Assembly (NCBI GenBank): GCA_001804125.1
Contig: MHFI01000064.1
Coordinates: 13,020 to 57,913 of the forward strand
DNA from: Omnitrophica bacterium RIFCSPHIGHO2_02_FULL_51_18
GTDB lineage: Bacteria > Omnitrophota > Gorgyraeia > 2-02-FULL-51-18
Reading direction: 5' to 3'
DNA length: 44,894 nt
Shown here one piece after another: positions 24,064-32,167 of the stretch. Made by a program: the position numbers and the translations under genes. Position 1 is the stretch's first letter, and every line of letters begins with the position of its first letter. The notes beneath the pieces were generated by a model, which ran no database searches, was not told the DNA's origin, and saw only the letters and a list, made by a program, of their open reading frames with translations.

Positions 24064-25009
24064 TTACCTCCTCGTAGGTAAAGAAGAGTTCCTGAAAAAA
24101 GAATTCGTCCGTAGTCTCAAAAGCTCCCTTTTTAAGAATCTTTCCGAACTGGACCTCAATTTTCGGGAATTTGACGCCGAGCCGGGCGGTTTTGCCGCGT
24201 TTAAGGATTTCCTTCAGACGCTGCCTTTTTTAAGTCCCCAGCGGCTTGCGGTCTTGTCCGGCGTGGATGAGCTCGAAGAGGGGGAAAAAGAGAGCTTGCT
24301 TTCCTTCATCGCTTCCTTCCCGTCTTCGGCCGCCGCGGTTCTCGTGTCCTGCGAGACGAGCGCCAAAAAAAACCCCTTCTTATCCGCCGTGTCCAAGAAA
24401 GCAAAGACGGTGTCGTGCTACGCCCCGTTTGACAGGGATCTGCCGCAGTGGATTTCCACGCGTGCGAAGCATGCGGGGATACGGCTTGAACCGGCCGCGA
24501 GTGCGCTTCTCATCGATAAAATGGGCAAGGATGTGCCGGCGCTTTCGTCATCGCTCGAGATGCTTGCGACTTACATTCATCCGAGGAAAGACGTAAACGC
24601 GGGCGATGTGGAAGCGCTGCTGGGGCGTTCGCTCCAAAATGATGTGTTCGTGCTGGTGGACAACCTACTGAAAAAAGACGCGAAGGCCGCGCTTTCCATG
24701 ACCGCCAATTTTTTAAGGGAGGGGATACGGGGTTTTGAGATTGTGGCGGTTCTGGCCGGACAGTTTGAACGGATGCGAAAGGCCAAAGCGCTGATGGACG
24801 AAGGGCTTCCCGGTGCTCAAGTGGGCACCGAGCTTAGGGTGCATTCATTTTTCATGGATAAGTTTGTCGTGCAGGTGAAAAGCCTTTCGCGGTTTGACCT
24901 GCGGAAGGTTTTTCGGGAGCTCTTGCTGTGTGATGAATCGATCAAGACAGGCGCTTTAAGCGAAAGCCTGGCCGTCGAACGGCTGGTGCTTTCCCTGTGC
25001 CTGCAATAA
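24029..25009 (+). CDS. holA: DNA polymerase III subunit delta (HolA)
   Basis: HolA is the clamp-loader subunit that opens the beta sliding clamp. The 326-residue product has the family architecture: an N-terminal degenerate AAA+ domain starting IYLLVGKEEFLKKEFV, LPFLSPQRLAVLSGVDEL, ALLIDKMGKDVPALSSSLEML, and a C-terminal collar domain with ALSMTANFLREGIRGFEIVAVLAGQFERM. No Walker A is expected in delta. It is the last gene of this + strand run, facing rpsT tail to tail with a 12-nt gap and no evident terminator. Co-location with lptE is also seen in E. coli (lptE-holA). Confidence 0.93.
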   Translation: MKSLTEPSKGGIYLLVGKEEFLKKEFVRSLKSSLFKNLSELDLNFREFDAEPGGFAAFKDFLQTLPFLSPQRLAVLSGVDELEEGEKESLLSFIASFPSSAAAVLVSCETSAKKNPFLSAVSKKAKTVSCYAPFDRDLPQWISTRAKHAGIRLEPAASALLIDKMGKDVPALSSSLEMLATYIHPRKDVNAGDVEALLGRSLQNDVFVLVDNLLKKDAKAALSMTANFLREGIRGFEIVAVLAGQFERMRKAKALMDEGLPGAQVGTELRVHSFFMDKFVVQVKSLSRFDLRKVFRELLLCDESIKTGALSESLAVERLVLSLCLQ

Positions 25010-25021
25010 TTGCCTAGGCTT

Positions 25022-25288
25022 CTAAACTTTGATGGCGTTGATTTTGAGGGTGGTGCGGGACTTCTGGCGGGAGGCGAGGTTCTTATGAATCAGGCCTTTT
25101 TTAACCGCCTTATCCAGTTTTGAAAAAAGATCCCGGGACAAAGCCAGCGCTTCCGGCTTTTTGTTGCCGACAATGAGCGTTTTTACCTTGCGCTGGATCG
25201 TACGAAGATCCGACAGCGTCTGCACGTTGAGTGCGCGGCGCTTCTTATCGATGCGGATCTTTTTGATGGATGAACGTCTATGAGCCAT
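25022..25288 (-). CDS. rpsT: 30S ribosomal protein S20
   Basis: S20 is a small helical protein that binds 16S rRNA early in 30S assembly. The 88-residue basic product starts MAHRRSSIKKIRIDKKRRALN, has the usual RTIQRKVKTLI region and ends with KAVKKGLIHKNLASRQKSRTTLKINAI, the S20 hallmark. On the - strand a GGGAGAAATT Shine-Dalgarno precedes the ATG. It is the only - strand gene in the window and is divergent from murJ, with about 50 nt between the starts for both promoters. Confidence 0.97.
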   Translation of the reverse strand: MAHRRSSIKKIRIDKKRRALNVQTLSDLRTIQRKVKTLIVGNKKPEALALSRDLFSKLDKAVKKGLIHKNLASRQKSRTTLKINAIKV

Positions 25289-25341
25289 AATTTCTCCCTT
25301 ATAGGCACAGTATCTTACAGAAAACGAGTTTGAGTGTCAAA

Positions 25342-26910
25342 ATGAATTCATCGCTTGCAAAATCCGCCGGAATTCTAGGGAGTCTCACGGCCTTGAGCCG
25401 GGTGCTGGGGTTCGTGCGGGACCTCATTATCGCGACCGCGTTCGGGACGGGTGTCGCAGCCGAGGCGTTTGTCGTGAGCTTCAAGATTCCGAACCTCCTG
25501 AGGGACCTCGTGGGAGAAGGTGCCATGAACTCGGCGTTTGTGCCGGTGCTGACGGAGTGTCATGAAAAAAGAAAGGAAGAGTTCTGGCATCTGGTGTCGA
25601 CGCTGTTTTTTATGATGACGGCGATTTTGATTTTGTTGTCCGTTTTGGGGTGCGTGTTTGCGCCGCAGATTGTGCGTTTGATTGCCCCGGGTTTCGTCCT
25701 CTCCACGGACCCCGAAAAATTTCCTCTCACCGTTAAACTCACACGCGTGATATTTCCTTATTTGTTTTTCATCGGCCTCTCGGCGCTTGCTATGGGCGTC
25801 TTGAATTCCCTGAAGGAGTTCGGAAGCTCCGCGCTCGGGCCCGTATTTTTAAATATCTCGATGATCGTGGCGGGTTTCTTTTATGAAAAACACTACGGCC
25901 CCATGGCGCTTGTGGTGGGCGTCCTGGCCGGCGGCGTGCTGCAGCTGGGGTGTCAGATCGGGCCGCTTTTAAAGCGGGGGTTCCGCCTCACCCCACCTCG
26001 GTGGAACCACGATTCCGTAAAAAGGATCGGAAGGCTTCTCCTGCCGCGCGTGTTCGGTTCTGCGCTTTACCAGATCAACGTGTTCGTCGATTCCGTCCTG
26101 GCTTCGTTTGAAACGATCATCGGACCCGGCGGCCAGTCCGCGCTTTATTACTCGAACCGTCTTTTTCAGCTGCCGCTTGCGATTTTCGGCTATTCGATTG
26201 CGCAGGCTGCGTTGCCCACGTTTTCAAGTCAGATGGTTCTTAAGGATCTCGAAGGATTTAAGTCGACGTTCTCGGCGGCTGTGCGGTCGCTGGCGCTTGT
26301 GGTGCTGCCGGCCTCCGCAGGGCTTATCACCTTGTGCGGGCCGATCGTGCGAATCATTTTCGAGCACGGCCGTTTCAACGCGTATTCGACGCAGATCACG
26401 CAGAGCGCGCTTTATTTTTATGCGTTCGGGCTTTTGTCGTGCTGCCTGATCAAACTTTTGGTGAACGCGTTCTACGCGATGCAGGACACGCGCACGCCCG
26501 TGAAGACGATGCTGATGGCCGTCGTTTTGAACGTGATCTTAAGCCTTCTTATGATGCGGCCCCTGAAGATCGGCGGGTTGGCGCTGGCCTCCACGCTGTC
26601 GGCCACCGTCAACGTCGTTATGCTCTATGTGTTTTTAAGAAAGAGGGTGGGCGCGATTGATGAACGGCGGATTCTCAAAAGCATCTTTAAAATTTCGACG
26701 GCGGCGGCGGTCATGGGGTTTTTTTCGTTTTCATTCAACCATTGGGTTCTGGAGGCGCATCGCGGTGCCCCGACGACCCTTCAGGCGTTTTATCTTTTTC
26801 TGGGGATCAGTTTAAGCGTCTTGGTGTATCTGGGTTCCGTGTGGGTCTTGAAAGTCGAAGCCCCGCCCTTCCAAAGTGGACGGAGCTTCTTTAAAAAAGG
26901 TGTCAAATGA
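25342..26910 (+). CDS. murJ: Lipid II flippase MurJ (MviN)
   Basis: MurJ flips lipid II across the inner membrane, completing the pathway begun in the dcw cluster. The product, 522 residues from the ATG at 25342 (a TTG at 25330 would add four), is a MOP-superfamily transporter with about 14 TM helices. Signatures are ALSRVLGFVRDLIIATAFG near the N-terminus, AFVVSFKIPNLLRDLVGEGAMNSAFVPV, FFIGLSALAMGVLNSLKEFG, ALYYSNRLFQLPLAIFGYSIAQAALP and FEHGRFN. Its stop overlaps uvrC by 4 nt. Confidence 0.95.
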   Translation: MNSSLAKSAGILGSLTALSRVLGFVRDLIIATAFGTGVAAEAFVVSFKIPNLLRDLVGEGAMNSAFVPVLTECHEKRKEEFWHLVSTLFFMMTAILILLSVLGCVFAPQIVRLIAPGFVLSTDPEKFPLTVKLTRVIFPYLFFIGLSALAMGVLNSLKEFGSSALGPVFLNISMIVAGFFYEKHYGPMALVVGVLAGGVLQLGCQIGPLLKRGFRLTPPRWNHDSVKRIGRLLLPRVFGSALYQINVFVDSVLASFETIIGPGGQSALYYSNRLFQLPLAIFGYSIAQAALPTFSSQMVLKDLEGFKSTFSAAVRSLALVVLPASAGLITLCGPIVRIIFEHGRFNAYSTQITQSALYFYAFGLLSCCLIKLLVNAFYAMQDTRTPVKTMLMAVVLNVILSLLMMRPLKIGGLALASTLSATVNVVMLYVFLRKRVGAIDERRILKSIFKISTAAAVMGFFSFSFNHWVLEAHRGAPTTLQAFYLFLGISLSVLVYLGSVWVLKVEAPPFQSGRSFFKKGVK

Positions 26911-28340
26911 GTTTTAGGAAGGGCGGGGTTATTCCCGGTTTTTTAAGCCATCGCATCCGACAGCTCCCGAACAGTCCGGGCGTCTATCTTTTTAAGGACA
27001 GGGACTCCAAACCCGTCTACATCGGCAAGGCGCTTTCCATCCGCAAAAGGGTGCTGTCGCATTTCAGATGTTTTGGGGAGCATTTTTCAAAAGAAGGGAA
27101 AATGCTCTTCGAAGTGCGGCGAATCGATTTTATTGAAACACCCACCGAAGCAGATGCGCTGCTTCTCGAAGCAAGCCTCGTCAAGGAAAACCAGCCTAAA
27201 TTCAACCAGGAATTGAAGGACGATAAAAGCTACCCGTATCTCAAGATCACGAGCGAAGCATTCCCGCGGCTCCTGGTGGTGCGGGGGCGAAAGGCGGACG
27301 GGGGGAAATACTTTGGCCCTTATACGAGCGGCAGGCTTCTGAATCAGGCCGTGAGGATGCTGAGGCGCCTTTTTCCGATGCGCACCTGCCATCCGATCCC
27401 GGACAAAGTGTGTCTCATGTACCACATTGGCCAGTGCAAGGGGCCCTGCGTGGGTGAAATTGACAAGGAAAAATACGGTGAAATTGTCAAAGAGCTCGGG
27501 CTTTTTCTCGAAGGGCATCGCGCGGCGCTGGTGCGCGGGCTCACCCGGCGCATGAAGGAGTATTCGGCCGGACGGCAGTATGAAAAGGCCAAAAGTGTTT
27601 ACGAGCAGATCCGCGCGCTTTCTTCACTGCCGCAGGCGGATGTTTTGAAAAAACGGACAAGTCAGGTGCTTGCGGCCCTGAAAGACGCGTTTTCACTGCC
27701 GAAGGAGCCCGAACGGATGGAGGGGTTTGACATTTCGAATATTACCGGACGCGAGCCGGTGGGATCGATGGTCGTGTTTCTGAACGGCAGACCCGCGCGT
27801 TCCGAGTACCGCCGTTTTAGGATTAAAACCGTGAAGGGTATCAACGACTACGACATGATGCGGGAGGTCATACGCCGCCGCTTTACGCGCTTTCTGGAGG
27901 AGAAGCAGGTGCCGCCGGATTTAGTGGTGATTGATGGGGGGAAAGGGCATCTGTCGGCTGCGGGGGATGAACTGAGGAAGCTCGGGCTTGGGAAGATCCC
28001 GATGATCTCGATCGCGAAACAACATGAGCATCTTTTCGAGCTCGGCCGTGAGGCCGCGCGCATTTATCCGCAGAATTCGCCGCTTTTGCAGATGATTCAA
28101 CATCTGCGGGACGAGGCGCACCGCTTTGCGATCACGCTTCACAGGCGGCTTCACCGCAAAGAGGCGCTGGTGTCGCGATTGGACGAGATTCCGGGCGTAG
28201 GGCCGAAGACCAAGGAGAGGCTCCTCAAAAAATTCGGCACTATTTCCGCGATCCGGAACGCTTCCGAAGCGAAGATTATTGAAAAATGTTCAGTGACCGC
28301 CAAAGCGGCGAAGAAGATCCTGGAGACGTTGAGCGTGTAA
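26907..28340 (+). CDS. uvrC: Short UvrC excinuclease lacking the central linker region
   Basis: UvrC makes both incisions in nucleotide excision repair. The 477-residue product keeps the N-terminal GIY-YIG nuclease (PGVYLFKDRDSKPVYIGKA), the four-Cys cluster (CHPIPDKVCLMYHIGQCKGPC), the UVR motif (YEKAKSVYEQIRAL) and the C-terminal RNase H-like nuclease (GFDISNITG, VVIDGGKGHLSAA, QHLRDEAHRFA). It also keeps a helix-hairpin-helix pair (LDEIPGVGPKTKERLLKKFG). Compared with the approximately 600-residue norm, about 110 residues between the UVR motif and the RNase H domain are absent. Both catalytic domains look intact and no frameshift is seen, so this is probably a functional short form. Confidence 0.93.
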   Translation: MSFRKGGVIPGFLSHRIRQLPNSPGVYLFKDRDSKPVYIGKALSIRKRVLSHFRCFGEHFSKEGKMLFEVRRIDFIETPTEADALLLEASLVKENQPKFNQELKDDKSYPYLKITSEAFPRLLVVRGRKADGGKYFGPYTSGRLLNQAVRMLRRLFPMRTCHPIPDKVCLMYHIGQCKGPCVGEIDKEKYGEIVKELGLFLEGHRAALVRGLTRRMKEYSAGRQYEKAKSVYEQIRALSSLPQADVLKKRTSQVLAALKDAFSLPKEPERMEGFDISNITGREPVGSMVVFLNGRPARSEYRRFRIKTVKGINDYDMMREVIRRRFTRFLEEKQVPPDLVVIDGGKGHLSAAGDELRKLGLGKIPMISIAKQHEHLFELGREAARIYPQNSPLLQMIQHLRDEAHRFAITLHRRLHRKEALVSRLDEIPGVGPKTKERLLKKFGTISAIRNASEAKIIEKCSVTAKAAKKILETLSV

Positions 28341-28433
28341 GGCGGGTTATTTCTTTTTGGGTTTCTGCATGGTGTAGGCGGTGCTCTTTCGTAGACTTCG
28401 GAAATTGATATTTCGGAGCCCGTCCGGCAGAGT

Positions 28434-28958
28434 TTGGCCGGAGCGTTGTCGTGGATGCGCACGTTTGGGGACTGTATTAAGATCGTTCCCGCAGAAAATT
28501 ATCATCTGACGTTGAAATTTTTGGGAGCGATCGGTGTGGAGCGGATCTCCGGCATTCAGACTGCTCTCGAGGCGGCAGCCCAAAATGTTTCCGCCTGCGA
28601 TCTGCGCTTGGACGGTTGGGGTGTGTTTCCTCCAAGAGGCGCTCCGAAAGTGTTTTGGATCGGGGTTGAACCCCGAGAGGTGCTTGTGCCGATCTTTGAG
28701 CGATGCGAAGCGGCGCTTGAAAACTTGGGTTTTGCGCGCGAAACTAGAGATTTTCAGAGCCATGTAACTCTGGTGCGAACGGATAAAGCAAAGGCTCCCG
28801 CCGATCTTCTTGAACGATGGAAAAAGCTTAGCTCGTTATCGGGGCCCGTCGCTTTTTGCGCGGATAAGATCACGCTCTATGAAAGTATCCTGGGCGGCAA
28901 AGCATCTGTTTATCGCCCGCTGGGACATTTTAAGTTTTGTACATACTACAGTAAGTGA
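28434..28958 (+). pseudogene. thpR: RNA 2',3'-cyclic phosphodiesterase (ThpR/LigT-like) with a damaged or unclear 5' end
   Basis: The 2H phosphoesterase family opens cyclic phosphates on RNA ends. Both HxTx motifs are present, HLTL and HVTL, with the family spacing, and the C-terminal SVYRPLGHFKF is normal. The ORF-track start is a TTG at 28434, which omits the usual first strand (FxAIDI). The same frame is open further upstream to a TAG at 28392 and encodes EIDISEPVRQSLAGAL, which looks like a genuine family N-terminus, but no ATG, GTG or TTG precedes it. A frameshift or small deletion near 28390-28404 is likely. It may be a decaying gene or a sequencing error; an ATT start is a remote alternative. 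Confidence 0.6.
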
Positions 28959-28990
28959 ACTGTCCCAGTTTTCCCCAGTTTTCCAGTTCT
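28920..28990. repeat. Small inverted and direct repeats after thpR
   Basis: CTGGGACA (28920-28927) and TGTCCCAG (28961-28968) form an 8-bp inverted repeat around the thpR stop. The 10-bp unit CCCAGTTTTC then occurs twice in tandem (28964-28973 and 28974-28983), followed by CAGTTC. Such TGTCCC-type ends occur at insertion-sequence termini, so this may be a relic, but no transposase remnant is visible. It may simply terminate thpR transcription. Confidence 0.35.
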
Positions 28991-29004
28991 ACGAAGGATA
29001 AGGG

Positions 29005-29670
29005 ATGCGATACGTAACCTCTGAAACGATGCGTTGTTTGGATGAGCGGGCGATCAAAAAATACGGCATTCCCTCGATACTCTTAATGGAAAACGCAGGT
29101 TCAGCCTGCGCGCGCGAAGCGCGGAAATTTCAACTGAGAAATGTTCTTGTTCTTTCAGGAAAAGGAAACAACGGCGGCGACGGTTTTGTCGCGGCCAGGC
29201 ACCTGCACAGCCAAGGCATTTCTGTCTCCGTCTTCTTCTTTCAGCATCCGAACAAGATGAAAGCCGATCCTCGAGTGAATTTTAAGATTCTGAAGAATAT
29301 AGGCCTAAGACCCGTGGACTGCTCGCGGAGCGTGAACTGGGATCTTTTGCGGACGCAATTACGCCGTTCGGACCTTGTCATCGACGCGCTGTTTGGGACG
29401 GGGTTATCCAAGCCTGTAGACGGCCCGATCAGCGAAGTGATCGAGCTTGTCAACGCTTCAAAAAAACGCGTCTTAAGCGTAGATATTCCTTCAGGTCTCA
29501 ATGCGGACACAGGCGAAGTAATGGGTGCCGCTATAAAGGCCGGCGTAACTGTCACGCTGGGTTTGCCAAAAAAGGGGTTTTTAGCCGAATGCGCGAAGCC
29601 GTATCTGGGCAGGGTGGTTGTGGCGGATATTTCTCATCCTTGCCTCTCCGCCCGGACAGCGCTACACTAA
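29005..29670 (+). CDS. nnrE: NAD(P)H-hydrate epimerase (YjeF N-terminal domain)
   Basis: NnrE epimerises damaged NAD(P)H hydrates so that a dehydratase can repair them. The 221-residue product shows the YjeF_N signatures: MRCLDERAIKKYGIPSILLMENAG at the N-terminus, VLSGKGNNGGDGFVAARHL (nucleotide loop), DLVIDALFGTGLSKPVDGP and VLSVDIPSGLNADTGEV. The C-terminal dehydratase domain found in fused Nnr proteins is absent, so a separate NnrD would be needed. An AAGGATAAGGG Shine-Dalgarno precedes the ATG. Confidence 0.93.
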   Translation: MRYVTSETMRCLDERAIKKYGIPSILLMENAGSACAREARKFQLRNVLVLSGKGNNGGDGFVAARHLHSQGISVSVFFFQHPNKMKADPRVNFKILKNIGLRPVDCSRSVNWDLLRTQLRRSDLVIDALFGTGLSKPVDGPISEVIELVNASKKRVLSVDIPSGLNADTGEVMGAAIKAGVTVTLGLPKKGFLAECAKPYLGRVVVADISHPCLSARTALH

Positions 29671-29735
29671 TCCGGGTCTTTGTAAGAGGAGAAGACGAGC
29701 AAAGAGTGTATCAAAACTAACCCATGGAGATGAAA

Positions 29736-30116
29736 ATGAAGAAATCGCTTATTTTAGGATGGATAGTCGCTGTTGGCGCGGTATTTACGTTTGTTGGCGG
29801 CGCGATTGCCGAGGAAATGTATCCGGACCAGTATGTTGCGGGGCCAACCATTTACTCAAAGAAGTTTGAAAACGAACGCACTCGTGTGTCGGAGATCAAG
29901 TTTAATCCCGGTGAACAGATCGCGATGCACACTCATGCCTATGATCACTTCGTGTATATTTTAGACGCGGGGCAGTTGACGTTAAGCACTCCGGACGGCA
30001 AAACAAACGTTGTAGACGGAACGGTCGGCCAGATTATGTGGATCCCTAAAGAAACCCACGCGGCTCAGAATACCGGCACGAGCGTGTTCCGCGCGCTTGT
30101 CGTGGAGTTTAAGTAA
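29736..30116 (+). CDS. Secreted single-domain cupin protein
   Basis: From the ATG at 29736 (GGAG five nt upstream; the ORF-track ATG at 29724 has no Shine-Dalgarno) the product has 126 residues. It has a clear signal peptide, KKSLILGWIVAVGAVFTFVGGAIA. The mature part is one cupin barrel with KFNPGEQIAMHTHAYDHFVYIL (two His of the metal site, HTHxxD) and a second motif, GQIMWIPKETHAAQNTG, with the third His. It is probably a periplasmic metal-binding cupin. Substrate is unknown, and neighbours give no pathway hint. Confidence 0.8.
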   Translation: MKKSLILGWIVAVGAVFTFVGGAIAEEMYPDQYVAGPTIYSKKFENERTRVSEIKFNPGEQIAMHTHAYDHFVYILDAGQLTLSTPDGKTNVVDGTVGQIMWIPKETHAAQNTGTSVFRALVVEFK

Positions 30117-30140
30117 AAAAACTCGGAGGTAAATAATGCC

Positions 30141-30374
30141 ATGAACCAAAATCGTATGGAACCTCAAGAGCCTCAAAATTGCTGGGAGTTTATGAATTGT
30201 CTTCATGCGGTAAAACATATGTGTCCCGCCTATGAACATAATATGGGCAGAGACTGTTGGATGGTTGCAATTAGCTATGCAGATAAAGGGTGTCCGCAAA
30301 CCAAAGATGAAGGCCTGGACTATTGTACGAACAAATGCCTTTGGTATAAAAAGTTAAATCCTCAAACGGCTTGA
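30141..30374 (+). CDS. Small Cys-rich protein resembling two-CW domains
   Basis: The 77-residue product has eight Cys: NCWEFMNC, MCPAYEHNMGRDCWMVA, KGCPQ and YCTNKCLWY. The CWEF-x2-C and CPA...G-x-x-CW pattern matches what I know as two-CW domain proteins, small predicted metal- or cofactor-binding modules often found next to redox or sensory proteins. A GGAGG Shine-Dalgarno lies 12 nt upstream. No signal peptide is seen, so it is probably cytoplasmic. The function is not known; the family assignment is from motif memory only. Confidence 0.65.
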   Translation: MNQNRMEPQEPQNCWEFMNCLHAVKHMCPAYEHNMGRDCWMVAISYADKGCPQTKDEGLDYCTNKCLWYKKLNPQTA

Positions 30375-30435
30375 TGTAAACTTAGACCGAGTGTCCATTA
30401 AATCGGGGGAAGTCCACATCCGACGGGGAGAGGTT

Positions 30436-30894
30436 ATGAAAAAACGGTTGAAGTCCAAAAATAAGGCAGGCGCTGCCCCGAAGGTCGATCCCTATTTAGA
30501 AGGGTTGATGGCTAAATTACTCGAGCGTCTCGTCGGTGTAGAAAAGAAGCTGGATACGGTGATCGCCCAGACCGCGGGGGAGCCGTTCCGGAGCCCCGAA
30601 GCCAAACAGCCTCCGCGCAAAGACAGGACTTTGTACGAAGCGATATGCGCGGATTGTCATAAAGTGTGTGAGGTTCCTTTCCGGCCGTCCGAAGACCGTC
30701 CGGTCTATTGCAAACAATGCTTCGCGAAACGCAAATCCGGCGGCTCGGGCATGCCGGTGCTGACTCCGGTGGTTTTGCCCCCGAAGCCCATCAGCAAGCT
30801 CGGGTCTGCCTACCTACCGCCTCCGCCGCCTCAAGCCCCGGCCAAAAAAACAAAGAAGTCTCAAGCCTCAAAAAAGGCGAAGAAGAAAAAATAA
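30436..30894 (+). CDS. Protein with a CxxC-x17-CxxC zinc ribbon and Lys/Pro-rich tail
   Basis: I start at the ATG at 30436, preceded by GGGGAGAGG; the upstream ORF-track start at 30391 lacks a good site. The product has 152 residues. An N-terminal helical segment (PYLEGLMAKLLERLVGVEKKLDTVI) may form a coiled coil. It is followed by CADC and CKQC separated by exactly 17 residues, the hallmark of the CxxC-x17-CxxC domain family. The tail is Pro-rich (PPPPPQAP) and ends with a strongly basic Lys-rich stretch, suggesting nucleic-acid or ribosome contact. The role is unknown. Confidence 0.75.
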   Translation: MKKRLKSKNKAGAAPKVDPYLEGLMAKLLERLVGVEKKLDTVIAQTAGEPFRSPEAKQPPRKDRTLYEAICADCHKVCEVPFRPSEDRPVYCKQCFAKRKSGGSGMPVLTPVVLPPKPISKLGSAYLPPPPPQAPAKKTKKSQASKKAKKKK

Positions 30895-30921
30895 TTCGAG
30901 ACAGCCCGGCGCCTTAGGGTA

Positions 30922-30978
30922 GAGATTGCTTCGTCGTCGCCCGCCAAGAAACATGGCGGGCTCCTCCTCGCAATGACA
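30922..30978. repeat. Palindromic repeat upstream of prfB
   Basis: The element runs from GAGATTGCTTCGTCG to CCTCCTCGCAATGACA, with a perfect 8-bp internal stem GCCCGCCA-agaaaca-TGGCGGGC. The sequence type (ATTGCTTCG...CGCAATGACA) is a familiar dispersed intergenic palindrome of environmental genomes. It lies between the CxxC gene and prfB and may end transcription of the former. Confidence 0.65.
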
Positions 30979-31058
30979 ATGTTGGCGAAATATATGTGCC
31001 AAATCCCTCCATTAATGCTAAAATCTCCCCTTAGTTTTAGAAAACAAAAGGCAGAATA

Positions 31059-32157
31059 ATGAAAAAAGACTTAGCTGAGAAGTTACAGGGCGCCAACGAG
31101 AAATTACTCGCTCTGGGGAGGTTTCTTTGATTACGAGAAACTGGAAGCGCGCATCAAGGTTTTAGAGAACGAGACGACGGCCCCCGATTTTTGGTCCAAC
31201 CCCGACAAGAAAAATTCCGTGATGCAGGAACTGAAGAGTCTGAGAGGTCAAACGGGTGTCTACAAGGAGCTCGCGGCGGCGCAGAAGGACCTTGAAGGGT
31301 TCCTCGCGATCGTGAGCGACAACGACGAGGAGTCGCTGAAGCATCTAGAGGAAGAATTTGAAAAGCATTCGAAGAAACTGGACGAGCTCGAGTTCCAGAA
31401 GCTCTTAAGCGGCCCGAGTGACCGCAACAGTGCGATATTGAATATAAACGCCGGCGCGGGCGGCACGGAAGCGTGCGATTGGGTTTCGATGCTTTTAAGG
31501 ATGTATTCGCGCTGGGCTGAAGACCAAAAGCACAAAGTGAGTGTGATTGATGTGCTTGCCGGCGAAGAAGCAGGCATAAAGAACGTCACGATTCTGATTG
31601 AAGGCGAGTTTGCTTACGGATACCTCAAGTCCGAAAACGGCGTGCATCGCCTGGTGAGGATCTCTCCGTTTGATTCGAATAAGAGGCGCCACACCTCGTT
31701 TGCGTCGGTGGATGTGATTCCCGAAGTGGAAGATGACATCAAGATCGATGTGAAGGAGTCGGACCTGCGCGTGGACGTGTTTCGCTCCGGAGGCAAGGGC
31801 GGGCAGGGCGTCAACACGACGGACTCGGCTGTTCGCATCACGCACACTCCCTCGGGGATCGTGGTCCAGTGCCAAAATGAACGCTCCCAGCTTAAGAACA
31901 AAGCGACGGCGCTTAAAGTTTTGAAAAGCCGTCTGTATAAAATGGAAATGGGCAGAAGAAAAGATGAACAGCAGAAAAGCTACAGCGCCAAACAGGAAAT
32001 CGCGTTCGGCAGCCAGATCCGCTCGTACGTCCTGCATCCCTACAATCTTGTGAAGGACAACCGCACGGATTATGAAACTTCCAACGCCACGGCGGTCTTG
32101 GAGGGTAAAATTAATGGATTTTTGGAAGCTTATTTAAGAAAAAGGGAAAAAGAATAG
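31059..32157 (+). CDS. prfB: Peptide chain release factor 2 (programmed +1 frameshift)
   Basis: RF2 terminates translation at UGA and UAA. The ORF track lists only the downstream part (from 31219). The true gene starts at the ATG at 31059 ([22 protein letters not shown]), meets an in-frame TGA at 31128 and continues in +1 as [22 protein letters not shown], giving about 365 residues. The stop-codon-recognition SPF motif ([15 protein letters not shown]) and the GGQ motif ([19 protein letters not shown]) are intact. The frameshift makes RF2 control its own level: low RF2 slows termination at the TGA and favours the shift. secA follows after 10 nt. Confidence 0.96.
31115..31131 (+). promoter_or_regulatory. 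prfB recoding site: internal Shine-Dalgarno, CTT slip and TGA
   Basis: GGGGAGG (31115-31121), a 3-nt spacer TTT, then CTT-TGA (31125-31130). This reproduces the geometry of the classic bacterial RF2 site (Shine-Dalgarno, 3 nt, CTT TGA) with only the spacer changed. The shift moves reading from CTT to the TTT overlap and skips one base, continuing with GAT. Confidence 0.95.
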
Positions 32158-32167
32158 CAGAACTTTT

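Noticed and set aside
26108-26660. + strand ORFs of about 110 residues inside murJ
   Set aside because: Overlapping frames within a confidently assigned MurJ with no start signals or domains.
28347-28763. 138-residue - strand ORF with a basic end
   Set aside because: It lies antisense to thpR, whose two HxTx motifs show the + strand is the coding one; no domain recognised.
28964-28990. CRISPR-like short direct repeats
   Set aside because: Only two 10-bp copies with no spacer; no array and no cas genes in the window.
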